Of a stretch of 64,000 nt of DNA, positions 8,339 to 17,457 are shown piece after piece. The position numbers and the translations under genes were made by a program. Origin of the DNA: Clostridium sardiniense. GTDB lineage: Bacteria > Bacillota > Clostridia > Clostridiales > Clostridiaceae. A model generated the notes under the pieces. It was not told the origin of the DNA, made no database searches, and worked only from the letters and a program-made list of their open reading frames with translations. Location: the NCBI RefSeq assembly GCF_016907995.1, contig NZ_JAFBDA010000007.1, forward strand, positions 114,649 to 178,648, in the 5' to 3' direction. The first letter of the stretch is position 1. Each line of letters starts with the position of its first letter.

Positions 8339-8617
8339 TTATTTATTCTTACTAAGTATTTTTCTAGCCATGTCCAAAAGCTCCTCACTAACTTCATGAG
8401 TCGCTATAACCTCTTTTATCTCAGGAACTCCATTCTGTAATGTTGTCTGAACTACATGCTCAAGTGTAAACTTAGCAGATGGACAACCACTACATTGACC
8501 CAATAATTTAACAGTAACTACACCATCTTTAACATCTACTAATTCTATATCACCATTATGCTCTTTAAGAGCTGGTCTTACCTTTTCATTTATTATACTA
8601 TTAACTCTATTGTACAT
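8339..8617 (-). CDS. NifU-like C-terminal domain protein (Fe-S scaffold/carrier)
   Basis: The 92-residue protein is a stand-alone NifU C-terminal domain: an N-terminal helix (NEKVRPALKEHNGDIELVDV), then VTVKLLGQCSGCPSAKFTL with the CxxC motif that holds a labile 4Fe-4S cluster at a dimer interface. The length fits the Nfu family, which passes clusters to client proteins. It is encoded 23 bp downstream of the nitroreductase on the same strand and has its own GGAGAG site, so the two may be co-transcribed. The window holds several Fe-S clients (4-hydroxybutyryl-CoA dehydratase, MoaA, the molybdoenzyme), though no specific link is shown. Confidence 0.9.
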   Translation of the reverse strand: MYNRVNSIINEKVRPALKEHNGDIELVDVKDGVVTVKLLGQCSGCPSAKFTLEHVVQTTLQNGVPEIKEVIATHEVSEELLDMARKILSKNK

Positions 8618-8640
8618 ACTATAAAAACTCTCCTACTCTA

Positions 8641-9276
8641 TTACTCTATTATTGTCATTATTTCTTCCAAAGGTTTTCTTGGTGGTCTCTTAAAATCAGT
8701 GCTTAAAGGAACTCCAATTGGAGTCATTGCTATCAATGAATAATCTTCTTTTTCAAAGCCTATAACTTCATTTATCTCCTTAGCTGCATAATCTGGTCCT
8801 GTTATCCAACATGTTCCATACCCCATATTTGCTGCTGTAAGCATTATATTTTCTAAAGCAGCAGATACTCCTTGTATTCCAGGGGCAGTATTCCATAAAT
8901 CTTTAATTTCTTCCTCAGGGGCACCACTTAATTTTAATTCTTCATATCCTGTTGGGGTATACTTCCTAGCATATACTAATATCAATGTTTGCGCACTCTT
9001 AAAAGTTAGCTGATATTTTATGCCATTTAAGAATTTATTCTTAATAGTTTCATCAGAGATTTTATCACATATATCTTTATTTTTCTTTTCAATAGCACTA
9101 GCTAACTTATCAACTTGATCTTTTCCCCTTAATATTACAAAGTGCCAATTTTGACTATTCTTCCCTGAAGGAGCATAGGAACCAGCTTTAATTATTTCTT
9201 TTAAAGCATCTATTGAAACTTCCTCATCCTTAAATTTTCTAACGCTATGCCTATTATATATGTAACTATTATCCAT
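8641..9276 (-). CDS. Nitroreductase family flavoprotein
   Basis: The 211-residue protein begins with NRHSVRKFKDEEVS and continues SYAPSGKNSQNWHF, the FMN-phosphate and flavin-ring binding motifs of the nitroreductase fold. A central hydrophobic dimer helix (AALENIMLTAANMGYGTCWI) and a C-terminal LIAMTPIGVP strand complete the family signature. Such enzymes use NAD(P)H to reduce nitro compounds, quinones or flavins; the natural substrate is unknown. A strong AAGGAGG precedes the ATG, and a 12-bp palindrome ATTGTATACAAT (9289-9300) lies immediately upstream and could be an operator. Confidence 0.88.
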   Translation of the reverse strand: MDNSYIYNRHSVRKFKDEEVSIDALKEIIKAGSYAPSGKNSQNWHFVILRGKDQVDKLASAIEKKNKDICDKISDETIKNKFLNGIKYQLTFKSAQTLILVYARKYTPTGYEELKLSGAPEEEIKDLWNTAPGIQGVSAALENIMLTAANMGYGTCWITGPDYAAKEINEVIGFEKEDYSLIAMTPIGVPLSTDFKRPPRKPLEEIMTIIE

Positions 9277-9358
9277 AAAAACCTCCTTATTGTATACAAT
9301 TTCATAGTTTTATTTTAACCTAATTAAATAAATAAAGAAATATAATTATTTATCAAAA

Positions 9359-9384
9359 AGGACTTCTCATTCTTGAGAAGTCCT
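9359..9384 (-). terminator. Terminator of the 4-hydroxybutyrate operon
   Basis: On the minus strand AGGACTTCTCA pairs with TGAGAAGTCCT, followed by TTTTTGAT. It lies 9 bp after the 4hbD stop and closes the operon before the nitroreductase gene. Confidence 0.85.
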
Positions 9385-9392
9385 CCAATAAT

Positions 9393-10511
9393 TTAATATA
9401 AACTCTTATATATATCGCGAATTTCATCTCTAGAAAGTGGTACATAATTATTTGCTAAAAGTCTTTGTTGACCTGCTATAACATTGTCTGTAAAACTTTC
9501 TATTTCTTCTTCCTTCATTCCATATTCCTTAAGAGGTTTTCTCTCTAATAATTTATCAAGAAGCTTTGCAAGTTCAGCATATACATCAGCATCCTCACTA
9601 ACACCTAGTGCATTTGCTAGAACTTTATTTATCTCTTTAATTTTTCCATCTGGATTCTTCTTGTTATATGTTTTAAATACCTCAACAAAGAATTGGTAAT
9701 TAGCTTCACCATGAGGAACATGATAAACTCCACCTAAAGGATAAGATAATGCGTGAACGGCTCCAACACCTGTATTTCCAAAAGCTATACCAGCATAGTT
9801 ACTTCCAATAACAAAATCCTCTATTATTTCTGTTCTATGATCTTCACCGTATTTTATTATTTCTTTATATCCTTTTATAATAAGGTCTATTGCCTTAACG
9901 CTGAATATTTCAGTATAAGGATTAGATTTTGGTGACACATATGACTCAATAGCATGAATTAATGCATCTATTGAACTTGTTACGAAGAATTTAAATGGAA
10001 GCCCCTTAACAAGTTCTGGAATTAATACAGCATATTCTGGATATAACTCATCTGTTGCAAGTCCCATCTTAGTATGCTTTGACTTTATCTCTGAGATAGA
10101 TATGTTGGTAACTTCGCTACCAGTACCACAAGTTGTTGGAACAATTATTAATTCTTTTTCCTTAACTATTGGCACAGTCTTTTCAAATAACTTAACACAG
10201 TCTCCCTCATCCTTAAGTGCTAGAAGTTTAGAAATATCTATTATACTTCCTCCCCCAATAGCAATTATTCTATTATAGTTCTTACCTCTCATTTCCTCCA
10301 TTATTGCATTTATCATTTCATCAGATGGTTCTCCAAGTCCAAATCTTTCTTGGAATATAAAATCTGATTTTAAGTTAAGATCTTGCATAAATGGTGTATA
10401 AAGAAATTCATTTGTAAGAATTAAATCTCCCTCACCTATATTAAACTCTTTTGCGAACTCTTTAAAAGTATCAAATTTATGAAGTTCAGGTTGAACCTTT
10501 AGTACTCTCAT
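9393..10511 (-). CDS. 4hbD: 4-hydroxybutyrate dehydrogenase (iron-type alcohol dehydrogenase)
   Basis: The 372-residue protein is an iron-containing alcohol dehydrogenase family member very like C. kluyveri 4HbD in length and recalled sequence. It should reduce succinate semialdehyde to 4-hydroxybutyrate with NAD(P)H. Visible motifs are the nucleotide-binding GGGSIIDISK near residue 87, PTTCGTGSEVTN near 136, and the metal-binding region with DALIHAIESYVS, AVHALSYPLGG and HVPHGEAN, which provide the Asp and His ligands. It is the last gene of the operon, 28 bp after sucD. The enzyme is cytoplasmic and re-oxidizes reduced nicotinamide. Confidence is high because its neighbours are the pathway partners. 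Confidence 0.93.
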   Translation of the reverse strand: MRVLKVQPELHKFDTFKEFAKEFNIGEGDLILTNEFLYTPFMQDLNLKSDFIFQERFGLGEPSDEMINAIMEEMRGKNYNRIIAIGGGSIIDISKLLALKDEGDCVKLFEKTVPIVKEKELIIVPTTCGTGSEVTNISISEIKSKHTKMGLATDELYPEYAVLIPELVKGLPFKFFVTSSIDALIHAIESYVSPKSNPYTEIFSVKAIDLIIKGYKEIIKYGEDHRTEIIEDFVIGSNYAGIAFGNTGVGAVHALSYPLGGVYHVPHGEANYQFFVEVFKTYNKKNPDGKIKEINKVLANALGVSEDADVYAELAKLLDKLLERKPLKEYGMKEEEIESFTDNVIAGQQRLLANNYVPLSRDEIRDIYKSLY

Positions 10512-10539
10512 ATCTTAGACCTCCTTACCATTTAGTTTA

Positions 10540-11910
10540 TTATGCCCAGATTTCCTCATCAGTTGGAACTTTAGCATCTTCAATAACTCTTCCAATTCTT
10601 GATACGTTTATTAAGTGCTTGTAATCAAGGTTTTCTGATATTACATTGTTACCCCAAGTTCCACATCCTAATGTTGTAGTTGGTGCAAATCCATTAGTTA
10701 AAGATCCTCCAGCTGTTGTTGATGATGGTGCATTAACAACTAATCTACTTACTGTTAGATTAATTCCTGCCTTATCTATATTCTCTGGATTATTAGAATG
10801 AATAGCAGCTGAGTGTCCTTTTCCTTCTAAGTTTAGATTAGTTTGTGCAATCCTTATAGCATCATCAAATGTTTCATATTTAAATGAAGCCATTACAGGA
10901 CACATTTTTTCCTTACATAAATCATCCTCTGCTCCGATTCCTTCAGCCTTTAATAATATAACCTTAGTTTCTTCTGGAACTTCAACTCCTGCAAGTTCTG
11001 CAACCTTTTGTACTGATTGTCCAACAACATCCTTATTTATATGTCCATTAACAAAGATTGTTTTTCTGAATTTATCTACAACTTCTGGATCATCTATATA
11101 GTAAGCTCCATTTGAAACTGCAGCTTTTATAACTTCATCATATTTATCAGCAGGTGCTATTATTGTTTGTTCTCCAGAACATATTATACCGTTATCAAAT
11201 TTTCTTCCAGCTATTATTTTTGCAGTAGCATCTACAAAATCTACATCTCTATCAATAATAACTTGTACATTTCCTGCACCAACTCCATAAGAAGGTTTTC
11301 CGCTTGAGTAAGCAGCCTTAACCACTCCCATTCCGCCAGTAGCAAGAACTACATCTACAGCCTTCATAAGTTCATTAGTCTTTTCTATAGATGAATCTCT
11401 TATTATTTGAATAGCATTTTCTGGACATTTAACTCCTTGGTCTTTTAGTGACTTCTTTATTAAATCTACTGTATAAGCACTACATTTTTCTGATCTTGGG
11501 TGAGGTGCTATTATTATTGCATTTCCACCTTTGATTGCAAACATTGAGTTGCACATTGGAGTAACTATTGGATTAGTAGTTGGTGTTACTGCTGCTACAA
11601 CTCCTACTGGTTTAGCAACCATAGTAAGAGCTTTCTTTGCATCTCTTTCTATAATACCAACAGTCTTTTTATCTCTTAAATTATTCCATATAGTCTTAGA
11701 TTTCCCCTTATTTTTAGCTACCTTATCTTCATATACTCCCATTCTTGTTTCTTCAACAGCCATTTTAGCTAATTCTTCAGCATTATCATAAACAGTCTTT
11801 CCTATAACTTTAACTATAGCATCTAGCTCCTCTTGAGAATATGTAGCTAATTCAGCTTGCGCAACTCTTGCCTTTTCTACCATTTCTTCGATTAATTTTT
11901 TGTTATCCAT
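10540..11910 (-). CDS. sucD: CoA-acylating succinate semialdehyde dehydrogenase
   Basis: The 456-residue protein is an aldehyde dehydrogenase of the CoA-dependent (AdhE N-terminal-like) class. It should reduce succinyl-CoA to succinate semialdehyde with release of CoA. Evidence includes VTPTTNPIVTPM near residue 108, TGGMGVVKAAYSSGKPSYGVG near 190, and the catalytic Cys244 in NGIICSGEQ. Length is close to C. kluyveri SucD (472 residues). It lies between cat1, which makes its substrate, and 4hbD, which consumes its product, with gaps of 36 and 28 bp. The context separates it from acetaldehyde or propanal dehydrogenases of the same fold. Confidence 0.93.
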   Translation of the reverse strand: MDNKKLIEEMVEKARVAQAELATYSQEELDAIVKVIGKTVYDNAEELAKMAVEETRMGVYEDKVAKNKGKSKTIWNNLRDKKTVGIIERDAKKALTMVAKPVGVVAAVTPTTNPIVTPMCNSMFAIKGGNAIIIAPHPRSEKCSAYTVDLIKKSLKDQGVKCPENAIQIIRDSSIEKTNELMKAVDVVLATGGMGVVKAAYSSGKPSYGVGAGNVQVIIDRDVDFVDATAKIIAGRKFDNGIICSGEQTIIAPADKYDEVIKAAVSNGAYYIDDPEVVDKFRKTIFVNGHINKDVVGQSVQKVAELAGVEVPEETKVILLKAEGIGAEDDLCKEKMCPVMASFKYETFDDAIRIAQTNLNLEGKGHSAAIHSNNPENIDKAGINLTVSRLVVNAPSSTTAGGSLTNGFAPTTTLGCGTWGNNVISENLDYKHLINVSRIGRVIEDAKVPTDEEIWA

Positions 11911-11946
11911 ATTAATTCCTCCTAAAATCCATTTTAATTTATTTTC

Positions 11947-13470
11947 TTAAGCTTCCATGTACTCTTCAGTTATCTTCATACTACCTGTGTCCATAAATCT
12001 AGAATGCCATGACAATGCTTCTTCTAGCATGTGTGGAGTATGCTTTGCACCTCTTTCATTTGCTCTATTATAATAATCTAACAACATAGGTTTATAATCT
12101 GGATGGGCACAATTATTAATGATTTCTAATGCTCTCTCCTTTGGACTAAGCCCTCTTAAGTCTGCAATACCTTGTTCAGTTATTAAAACCATTACATCAT
12201 GCTCTGTATGATCTACATGAGATACCATAGGAACAATTGATGATATAGCTCCTCTTTTTGCTGTTGAAGCTGTTGTGAATATTGTTATATAACTATTTCT
12301 AGCAAAATCTCCTGAACCACCTATACCATTCATCATTTTAGAGCCCATTATATGAGTAGAATTCACATTACCATAAATATCTACTTCTAGAGCTGTATTC
12401 ATAGCAATAACTCCAAGTCTTCTAGCTACCTCTGGATTATTACTAATCTCTTCTGGTCTTAATATTATCTTATCCTTAAAGAAATCTATCTCTTTTAAGA
12501 ATCTTTCAAATCCTTCTGGTGAAGGGCTAATAGCAGTTGTAGATATAATATTGGCCTTACCGCACCTTAATAAATCTAACATTGAATCTTGTACAACTTC
12601 TGTATAGCATGTAAGTCCTTTAAATTCAGATTCACACAATCCATAAAGTACAGCATTTGCAACACTTCCTACTCCTGATTGTAGTGGAAGTAAATTTTCT
12701 GGAAGTCTTCCTTCTTTAACTTCTTTTCTAAAAAACTTTAATATATTATCTGATATTTTTCTTGAAACCTCATCTGGTTCAGTAAGAGGTCTTGCCTTAT
12801 CTTTCATATCAGTTTTTACTATTGCTACTATCTTATCTAACCCACATTCTATGTAAGGTTTACCTACTCTATCTCCTGTTTTATTTATAGGAATAGGTTT
12901 TCTATATGGTGGATTTTCATTGATATATATATCTGCCATTCCTTCAAGCTCCATTGGTTTAGCTGTATTAATTTCAACAATTACCTTATCTGCACTTTTA
13001 ATGAATGCTGGAGTATTTCCAACTGCTGTTGTTGGGATTATATCCCCATCTTCAGTAATTGCTAATGCCTCTACAATAGCTAGGTCTACTTTTGGCAGAA
13101 CTCCGCAATTTAAATATTGTGTTGAATGGCTTAGATGCATATCTAAATACTCTACATTACCTGCATTAATTTCATTTCTTAATGTAGAATTTGTTTGATA
13201 TGGCAATCTTTTATTTATTATTCCAGCCTCAGCCCATGCTCCATCAACCTCTGGCCCTAATGATGCACCAGAATATAAGGTTAATTTCATTTTTTCACCT
13301 GTTCTCTTTACCTTTTCTGCAAGTGTTAGTGGTACTATCTTTGGATAACCTGATGGTGTAAATCCACTTACTCCTATGACCATTCCATCTTTTATATAAT
13401 CTGTTGCCTCCTCAGCGGATACAACTTTATTCAATAGTTCTTTGCTTCTGATTCGTTCCATATTAATCAT
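11947..13470 (-). CDS. cat1: Succinyl-CoA:CoA transferase
   Basis: The 507-residue protein belongs to the acetyl-CoA hydrolase/transferase family and resembles C. kluyveri Cat1, lacking its N-terminal extension. It should transfer CoA from an acyl-CoA such as acetyl-CoA to succinate. Conserved stretches are GVSGFTPSGYPKIVP near residue 35, LPLQSGVGSVANAV near 260 and STHIMGSKMMNGIGGSGDFA near 375. I place the start at the ATG at 13470 (MINMERI), preceded by TGAGGA; a GTG four codons upstream is too close to its purine run. It starts 42 bp after the transporter gene and precedes sucD. Confidence 0.92.
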   Translation of the reverse strand: MINMERIRSKELLNKVVSAEEATDYIKDGMVIGVSGFTPSGYPKIVPLTLAEKVKRTGEKMKLTLYSGASLGPEVDGAWAEAGIINKRLPYQTNSTLRNEINAGNVEYLDMHLSHSTQYLNCGVLPKVDLAIVEALAITEDGDIIPTTAVGNTPAFIKSADKVIVEINTAKPMELEGMADIYINENPPYRKPIPINKTGDRVGKPYIECGLDKIVAIVKTDMKDKARPLTEPDEVSRKISDNILKFFRKEVKEGRLPENLLPLQSGVGSVANAVLYGLCESEFKGLTCYTEVVQDSMLDLLRCGKANIISTTAISPSPEGFERFLKEIDFFKDKIILRPEEISNNPEVARRLGVIAMNTALEVDIYGNVNSTHIMGSKMMNGIGGSGDFARNSYITIFTTASTAKRGAISSIVPMVSHVDHTEHDVMVLITEQGIADLRGLSPKERALEIINNCAHPDYKPMLLDYYNRANERGAKHTPHMLEEALSWHSRFMDTGSMKITEEYMEA

Positions 13471-13512
13471 ATGTATCCTCACTTTCTCCCATAAGCTTTC
13501 TCATAAGATTCT

Positions 13513-14463
13513 CTATAACTTTTCTCTTTCTAATTCCACTACCATAGTTGATTCAATATTTTCTTCTGACTTTTCTTCTGATTTCTTCGCACTAAAGCTA
13601 ATATATGAACCAACTATAATAAATCCTATTCCAATTATCATAGTTGGAACAATATCTTCTCCAAGTATAATAACTGCTAATATTGTCGCTAGTGCTGGTT
13701 TAATTAAAAAAACCATTGATGCTGTAACAGCTGATGTTAGCTTGATAGCTCCAAGATAGAATATATATCCAAGTGCCTTGATGAAAATTCCCATGTATAA
13801 TAGCACTAAAATACTTTGGAAATTTATTCCTGATAGTATAGGTCTTCCTGTAGCTATTAATATAGCTAGTAACATTATTGATCCAAAATAGAAGACAAAG
13901 CAGTTAAATATGTATCCACCGTATTTTGCTATTTTCATCTTACTTACTACTGCAAATAACGCCCAAGCTATCGCAGCTCCTAAAGAAAGACCTATTCCAA
14001 TTAAATCTGTTCCTCCTTCAGAATCTTGAATAATTTTGCTTGGATTAAAGATTATAACAACACCTATAATACTTATTATTAAAGATATTAAAGTTTTTTT
14101 ATTTACCTTCTCTTTTAAAAGGAAGTATGCAAAAGGTACTGTAAATACCGCATTAGCACTAAATATTACTGCACTTGTTGATGCTTGAACGTATTTTCCT
14201 GCAAGGGATAATAAACTCATTGATATTGGTATAGATAACGCAGCATTTATTGCAAAATATCCACAGTCCTTACCTTTAATTTTCATATTTTTTTGTTTCA
14301 AATCTTTAATAGCTGATGGAGTTAATAATACTGCTGCTATTAAAGATACTATGAAGTTTAATTGAAATATATCAAGGTGGTTTTGCATAAGCATTTTATT
14401 GGATATTTCTTGTGTACTATATAACAAAGCAGTCAAAATTATAAATATATATCCTTTTTTCAT
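13513..14463 (-). CDS. EamA-type drug/metabolite (DMT) superfamily transporter
   Basis: The 316-residue protein has ten predicted membrane segments in two repeated halves, with the EamA pattern: a first helix followed by QEISNKMLMQ, then SAVIFSANAVFTVPFAYFLL in the first repeat and VFLIKPALATILAVIILGED in the second. EamA proteins export or import metabolites. Its position between abfT and cat1, all on one strand, suggests it moves a compound of the pathway (succinate, 4-hydroxybutyrate, or a product), but this is inference. An AAAGGAGAG ribosome site precedes the ATG. Upstream is a promoter covered by a Rex-like operator. The last 25 residues are charged and probably cytoplasmic. Confidence 0.82.
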   Translation of the reverse strand: MKKGYIFIILTALLYSTQEISNKMLMQNHLDIFQLNFIVSLIAAVLLTPSAIKDLKQKNMKIKGKDCGYFAINAALSIPISMSLLSLAGKYVQASTSAVIFSANAVFTVPFAYFLLKEKVNKKTLISLIISIIGVVIIFNPSKIIQDSEGGTDLIGIGLSLGAAIAWALFAVVSKMKIAKYGGYIFNCFVFYFGSIMLLAILIATGRPILSGINFQSILVLLYMGIFIKALGYIFYLGAIKLTSAVTASMVFLIKPALATILAVIILGEDIVPTMIIGIGFIIVGSYISFSAKKSEEKSEENIESTMVVELEREKL

Positions 14464-14536
14464 AAAGTTCTCTCTCCTTTAAACTTAAACTGAATTTATA
14501 ACACTCAAAAAGTCAAATCAATTATGTCCATTTAAA

Positions 14537-14564
14537 AGTATACGTTTTCTAACAGCCTTGTTAA
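14537..14564 (-). promoter_or_regulatory. Internal sigmaA-type promoter before the transporter-cat1-sucD-4hbD genes
   Basis: On the minus strand TTAACA (14559-14564) and TATACT (14537-14542) are separated by 16 bases. The -35 element is the right half of the Rex-like operator. Transcription would start about 70 bp before the transporter ATG. Confidence 0.5.
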
Positions 14565-14575
14565 TGTTTTAACAG
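14558..14575. promoter_or_regulatory. Rex-like redox operator
   Basis: TTGTTAATGTTTTAACAG matches the Rex consensus TTGTTAA-N4-TTAACAA at 17 of 18 positions counting the free spacer. Rex is the NADH/NAD+-sensing repressor of fermentation genes in Firmicutes. The site covers the -35 of the promoter at 14537-14564, a geometry expected for repression relieved by high NADH. The rex gene itself is not in the window. Confidence 0.7.
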
Positions 14576-14597
14576 TTTTCCGCAAATAAAAAATCAT

Positions 14598-15899
14598 TTA
14601 AAATTTTGTATTGAACTTCTTTTCGAAGCTTTCTATTAATTCCGTTCTAAAATCTGGGTGAGCTATATTTATAAGTGCCTTAGCTCTATCCCTTAATGTT
14701 TTACCACGAAGTCTTGCTATTCCATATTCAGTAACTATATAATCAACATCATTTCTTGAAGTTGTAACAGTAGCTCCATCATCTAGTCTAGATACTATTC
14801 TAGATACTTTACCTCTACCTGCTGTAGATGGCATAGCAATTATAGATTTACCGCCTTTTGCCATCATTGCTCCTCTTACAAAGTCTACTTGACCTCCAAC
14901 TCCACTTATTTGTTTATCTCCTATGCTTTCTGAACATACTTGTCCCATTAGATCTACTTGAACACAAGAGTTAATTGAAATAATATTATCATTTTTAGCT
15001 ACAACTACAGGATTATTTACATAGTCTACTGGATACATTTCCACATCTGGATTATTATTTATGTAGTCGTATAATTTTTTAGTACCCATAATAAATGAAA
15101 CTACAGTTTTTCCAGGATGTAGTGATTTCTTTTTATTTGTTATTACACCTGCTTCTACTAATTCTACTACTCCATCTGAAATCATCTCAGAGTGTATACC
15201 AAGATCTTTTTTATCTTTTAAGAATAGTAAAACTGCATCAGGAATAGCTCCAATCCCCAGTTGTAATGTGTCTCCATCATTTATTAATGATGCACAATTT
15301 TCACCTATAGCTCTTTCCACATCTCCTATTTTAGGTGGATGAAGCTCAATTAAAGGATATGAAGCCTCTACTATATAATCTAAATCCTTTACATTTATAA
15401 GTGTATCTCCACCTGTTCTTGGCATTTGATCGTTAACCTCTGCAATTACTATCTTTGCAGATTCTGCTGCTGGCTTTGTGTAATCTACTGATACTCCAAA
15501 ACTACAATTACCATTTTCATCTGGTGAACTAACCTGTACTAATGCTACATCTACAGGCAAAAAACCTTCTCTAAACATTTTAGGAACTTCACTAAAGAAG
15601 CAAGTTGTAAAATCAGCTCTTCCTGAATTAACAGCCTCTCTAGTACTTCCTCCAACAAATATAGCATTATGTCTGAAATGCTCCTCCATTCCTGGCTGAG
15701 CATATTCAGCTCCTCCCATAGCAACCATATGAACTATCTCAACATCCTTATATTGATCTTTATTATCAACCATAGCTCTTAGGAGAATTCCTGGTTCTCC
15801 GCAAGCATGACCTGTAACAACTCTGTCTCCAGATTTTATTTTAGAAACTGCTTCCTCTGGTGTTACAATCTTACTCTTATAAGTCTCTCTCCATTCCAT
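14598..15899 (-). CDS. abfT: 4-hydroxybutyrate CoA-transferase
   Basis: The 433-residue protein closely resembles C. kluyveri Cat2 and C. aminobutyricum AbfT. It should transfer CoA from acetyl-CoA or butyryl-CoA to 4-hydroxybutyrate. Visible are VTGHACGEP near residue 28, LGIGAIPDAVLLFL near 214 and SEMISDGV, in which Glu238 corresponds to the catalytic glutamate that forms the glutamyl-CoA intermediate in this family. GVGGQVDFVRGAMMAKGG and ITEYGIARLRG-like C-terminal motifs follow. It lies 33 bp after abfD and is followed by a 134-bp gap carrying the Rex-like site. Cytoplasmic. Confidence 0.93.
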   Translation of the reverse strand: MEWRETYKSKIVTPEEAVSKIKSGDRVVTGHACGEPGILLRAMVDNKDQYKDVEIVHMVAMGGAEYAQPGMEEHFRHNAIFVGGSTREAVNSGRADFTTCFFSEVPKMFREGFLPVDVALVQVSSPDENGNCSFGVSVDYTKPAAESAKIVIAEVNDQMPRTGGDTLINVKDLDYIVEASYPLIELHPPKIGDVERAIGENCASLINDGDTLQLGIGAIPDAVLLFLKDKKDLGIHSEMISDGVVELVEAGVITNKKKSLHPGKTVVSFIMGTKKLYDYINNNPDVEMYPVDYVNNPVVVAKNDNIISINSCVQVDLMGQVCSESIGDKQISGVGGQVDFVRGAMMAKGGKSIIAMPSTAGRGKVSRIVSRLDDGATVTTSRNDVDYIVTEYGIARLRGKTLRDRAKALINIAHPDFRTELIESFEKKFNTKF

Positions 15900-15932
15900 T
15901 AGTCATCTCTCCCCCTTTGGCTATATACTGAA

Positions 15933-17387
15933 CTAATCTTCTATTCTAGCAATAGCTTTAGCAAGTTTTTTCTTCTTACCTAAGTTGGATTGTCTTGCTA
16001 TCATTATTCTTTGAGCTTGTGGTGAACCTGCTCCATGCATTGATTCAGTTCTATAACCAACTGCTGCAGTTCCTAATGTAATATTTTCAATTAATCTTAA
16101 AATCTTCATTCTATCTATAGTTGGTACTGAGTCTACTCCAACTAAGTATTTTTCAACATAATGTCCGACCTTCTTATTTCTGAAATCTTGTTCTGAAGGC
16201 ATTGTAACCATTATTCCACCTGCTATATCTTCAGCAAGTCTTGCAATTTCATATGGGAATCTTGTAACATTTTGCTTACATACATTAGCAAGAAGTAAAT
16301 CTATTAAATAGTTACCTGCTTCAGTCTTATCTCCTTCTGCTGAACAAGCTATTCCACATGCAAATAAAGTTTCATTTAAATGAGTCATTTCTATAAGCTT
16401 ATCTTTTATATGAGAAGCTTTTGCTGCTCCGTTATAATCAGCAGCTAATGCAGCAGCTCCAATTAAAACATCACCAACTCCAACTTTACATCCACCGTAA
16501 CTTTGTCTATGGTATCCTGCAAATCTTTCAACTAGCATTCCAGCAAATTCAGTTTCGCCATCTAGGAATATTCTCTCATTTGGAACAAAAACATCATCAA
16601 ATACTACTAACGCTTCTTGTCCTCCAAAATTATAGTTACCTACATCTATGTCTGCTCCTTCTTCTAACTTTCTTGTATCACATGATTGTCTACCCATTAT
16701 GATTACTATTCCTTCAGTATCTGTTGGTACTGAGAATGATATAGCATAATCTTTATCCTCTGGTCTCATTGCTATAGTAGGCATTACTAATATTTCATGA
16801 GAGTTTGTCATACCAGTTTGGTGAGCTTTTGCTCCTCTAACAACAACACCATCAGGTCTTCTTTCAACAACTCTTAAATATAGATCTGGATCAGATTGCT
16901 TACTTGGTGATAAACCTCTATCTCCTTTAGGATCTGTCATTGCTCCATCTACTGTTAAATCGTTTTCTTGAACATATTTAGCAAATTTCTTAAATCTTTC
17001 AAAATAATCTGTTTTATAAGCCTTATCTATTTCGAATGTTGTGCTATATTCTGCATTAAAAGCATCCATACCAACACATCTTTGGAAACATGCAGCTGTC
17101 TTTTGACCAAGAAGTCTTTGCATCTTTACTTTTTTGATTAAATCCTCTGTATTTTGATGCATATGTGTGAAACGATTTACTTTTTCACCAGTTAAATTTG
17201 AAGTAGCTGTCATTAAATTCTCATATTCAGGCATTTGAGCTAAATCATATGTCATTTTAACTGAGTTAAGAGATGGTCGAAGGATTGGATGATCCACAAC
17301 ATTCTCTATTTTTTCTCCAAACATATAGACATTTAAATTAAGTTTTCTTAGACTCTCTACATACTGTTCTCCTGTCATTAAAGCCAT
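15933..17387 (-). CDS. abfD: 4-hydroxybutyryl-CoA dehydratase (FAD, 4Fe-4S)
   Basis: The 484-residue protein matches AbfD of C. aminobutyricum closely. It converts 4-hydroxybutyryl-CoA to crotonyl-CoA by a ketyl-radical mechanism, using FAD and an oxygen-sensitive 4Fe-4S cluster. The cluster ligands are all present: Cys100 and Cys104 in ACFQRCVGMDAF, and His293 and Cys300 in GYHRQSYGGCKVG, each shifted by one from the known enzyme. MTDPKGDRGLSP and GAKAHQTG are also conserved. Crotonyl-CoA can then enter the butyrate pathway, whose genes are not in this window. The ATG at 17387 follows GGGAGG. A sigma54-type promoter and activator-site candidates lie upstream, making this the first gene of its transcription unit. 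Confidence 0.96.
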   Translation of the reverse strand: MALMTGEQYVESLRKLNLNVYMFGEKIENVVDHPILRPSLNSVKMTYDLAQMPEYENLMTATSNLTGEKVNRFTHMHQNTEDLIKKVKMQRLLGQKTAACFQRCVGMDAFNAEYSTTFEIDKAYKTDYFERFKKFAKYVQENDLTVDGAMTDPKGDRGLSPSKQSDPDLYLRVVERRPDGVVVRGAKAHQTGMTNSHEILVMPTIAMRPEDKDYAISFSVPTDTEGIVIIMGRQSCDTRKLEEGADIDVGNYNFGGQEALVVFDDVFVPNERIFLDGETEFAGMLVERFAGYHRQSYGGCKVGVGDVLIGAAALAADYNGAAKASHIKDKLIEMTHLNETLFACGIACSAEGDKTEAGNYLIDLLLANVCKQNVTRFPYEIARLAEDIAGGIMVTMPSEQDFRNKKVGHYVEKYLVGVDSVPTIDRMKILRLIENITLGTAAVGYRTESMHGAGSPQAQRIMIARQSNLGKKKKLAKAIARIED

Positions 17388-17457
17388 TACTAATCATTCC
17401 TCCCGTATTTTTTGAATTATCTAAATATTTTTAATTTTTTGTTATGCCTATATATAG

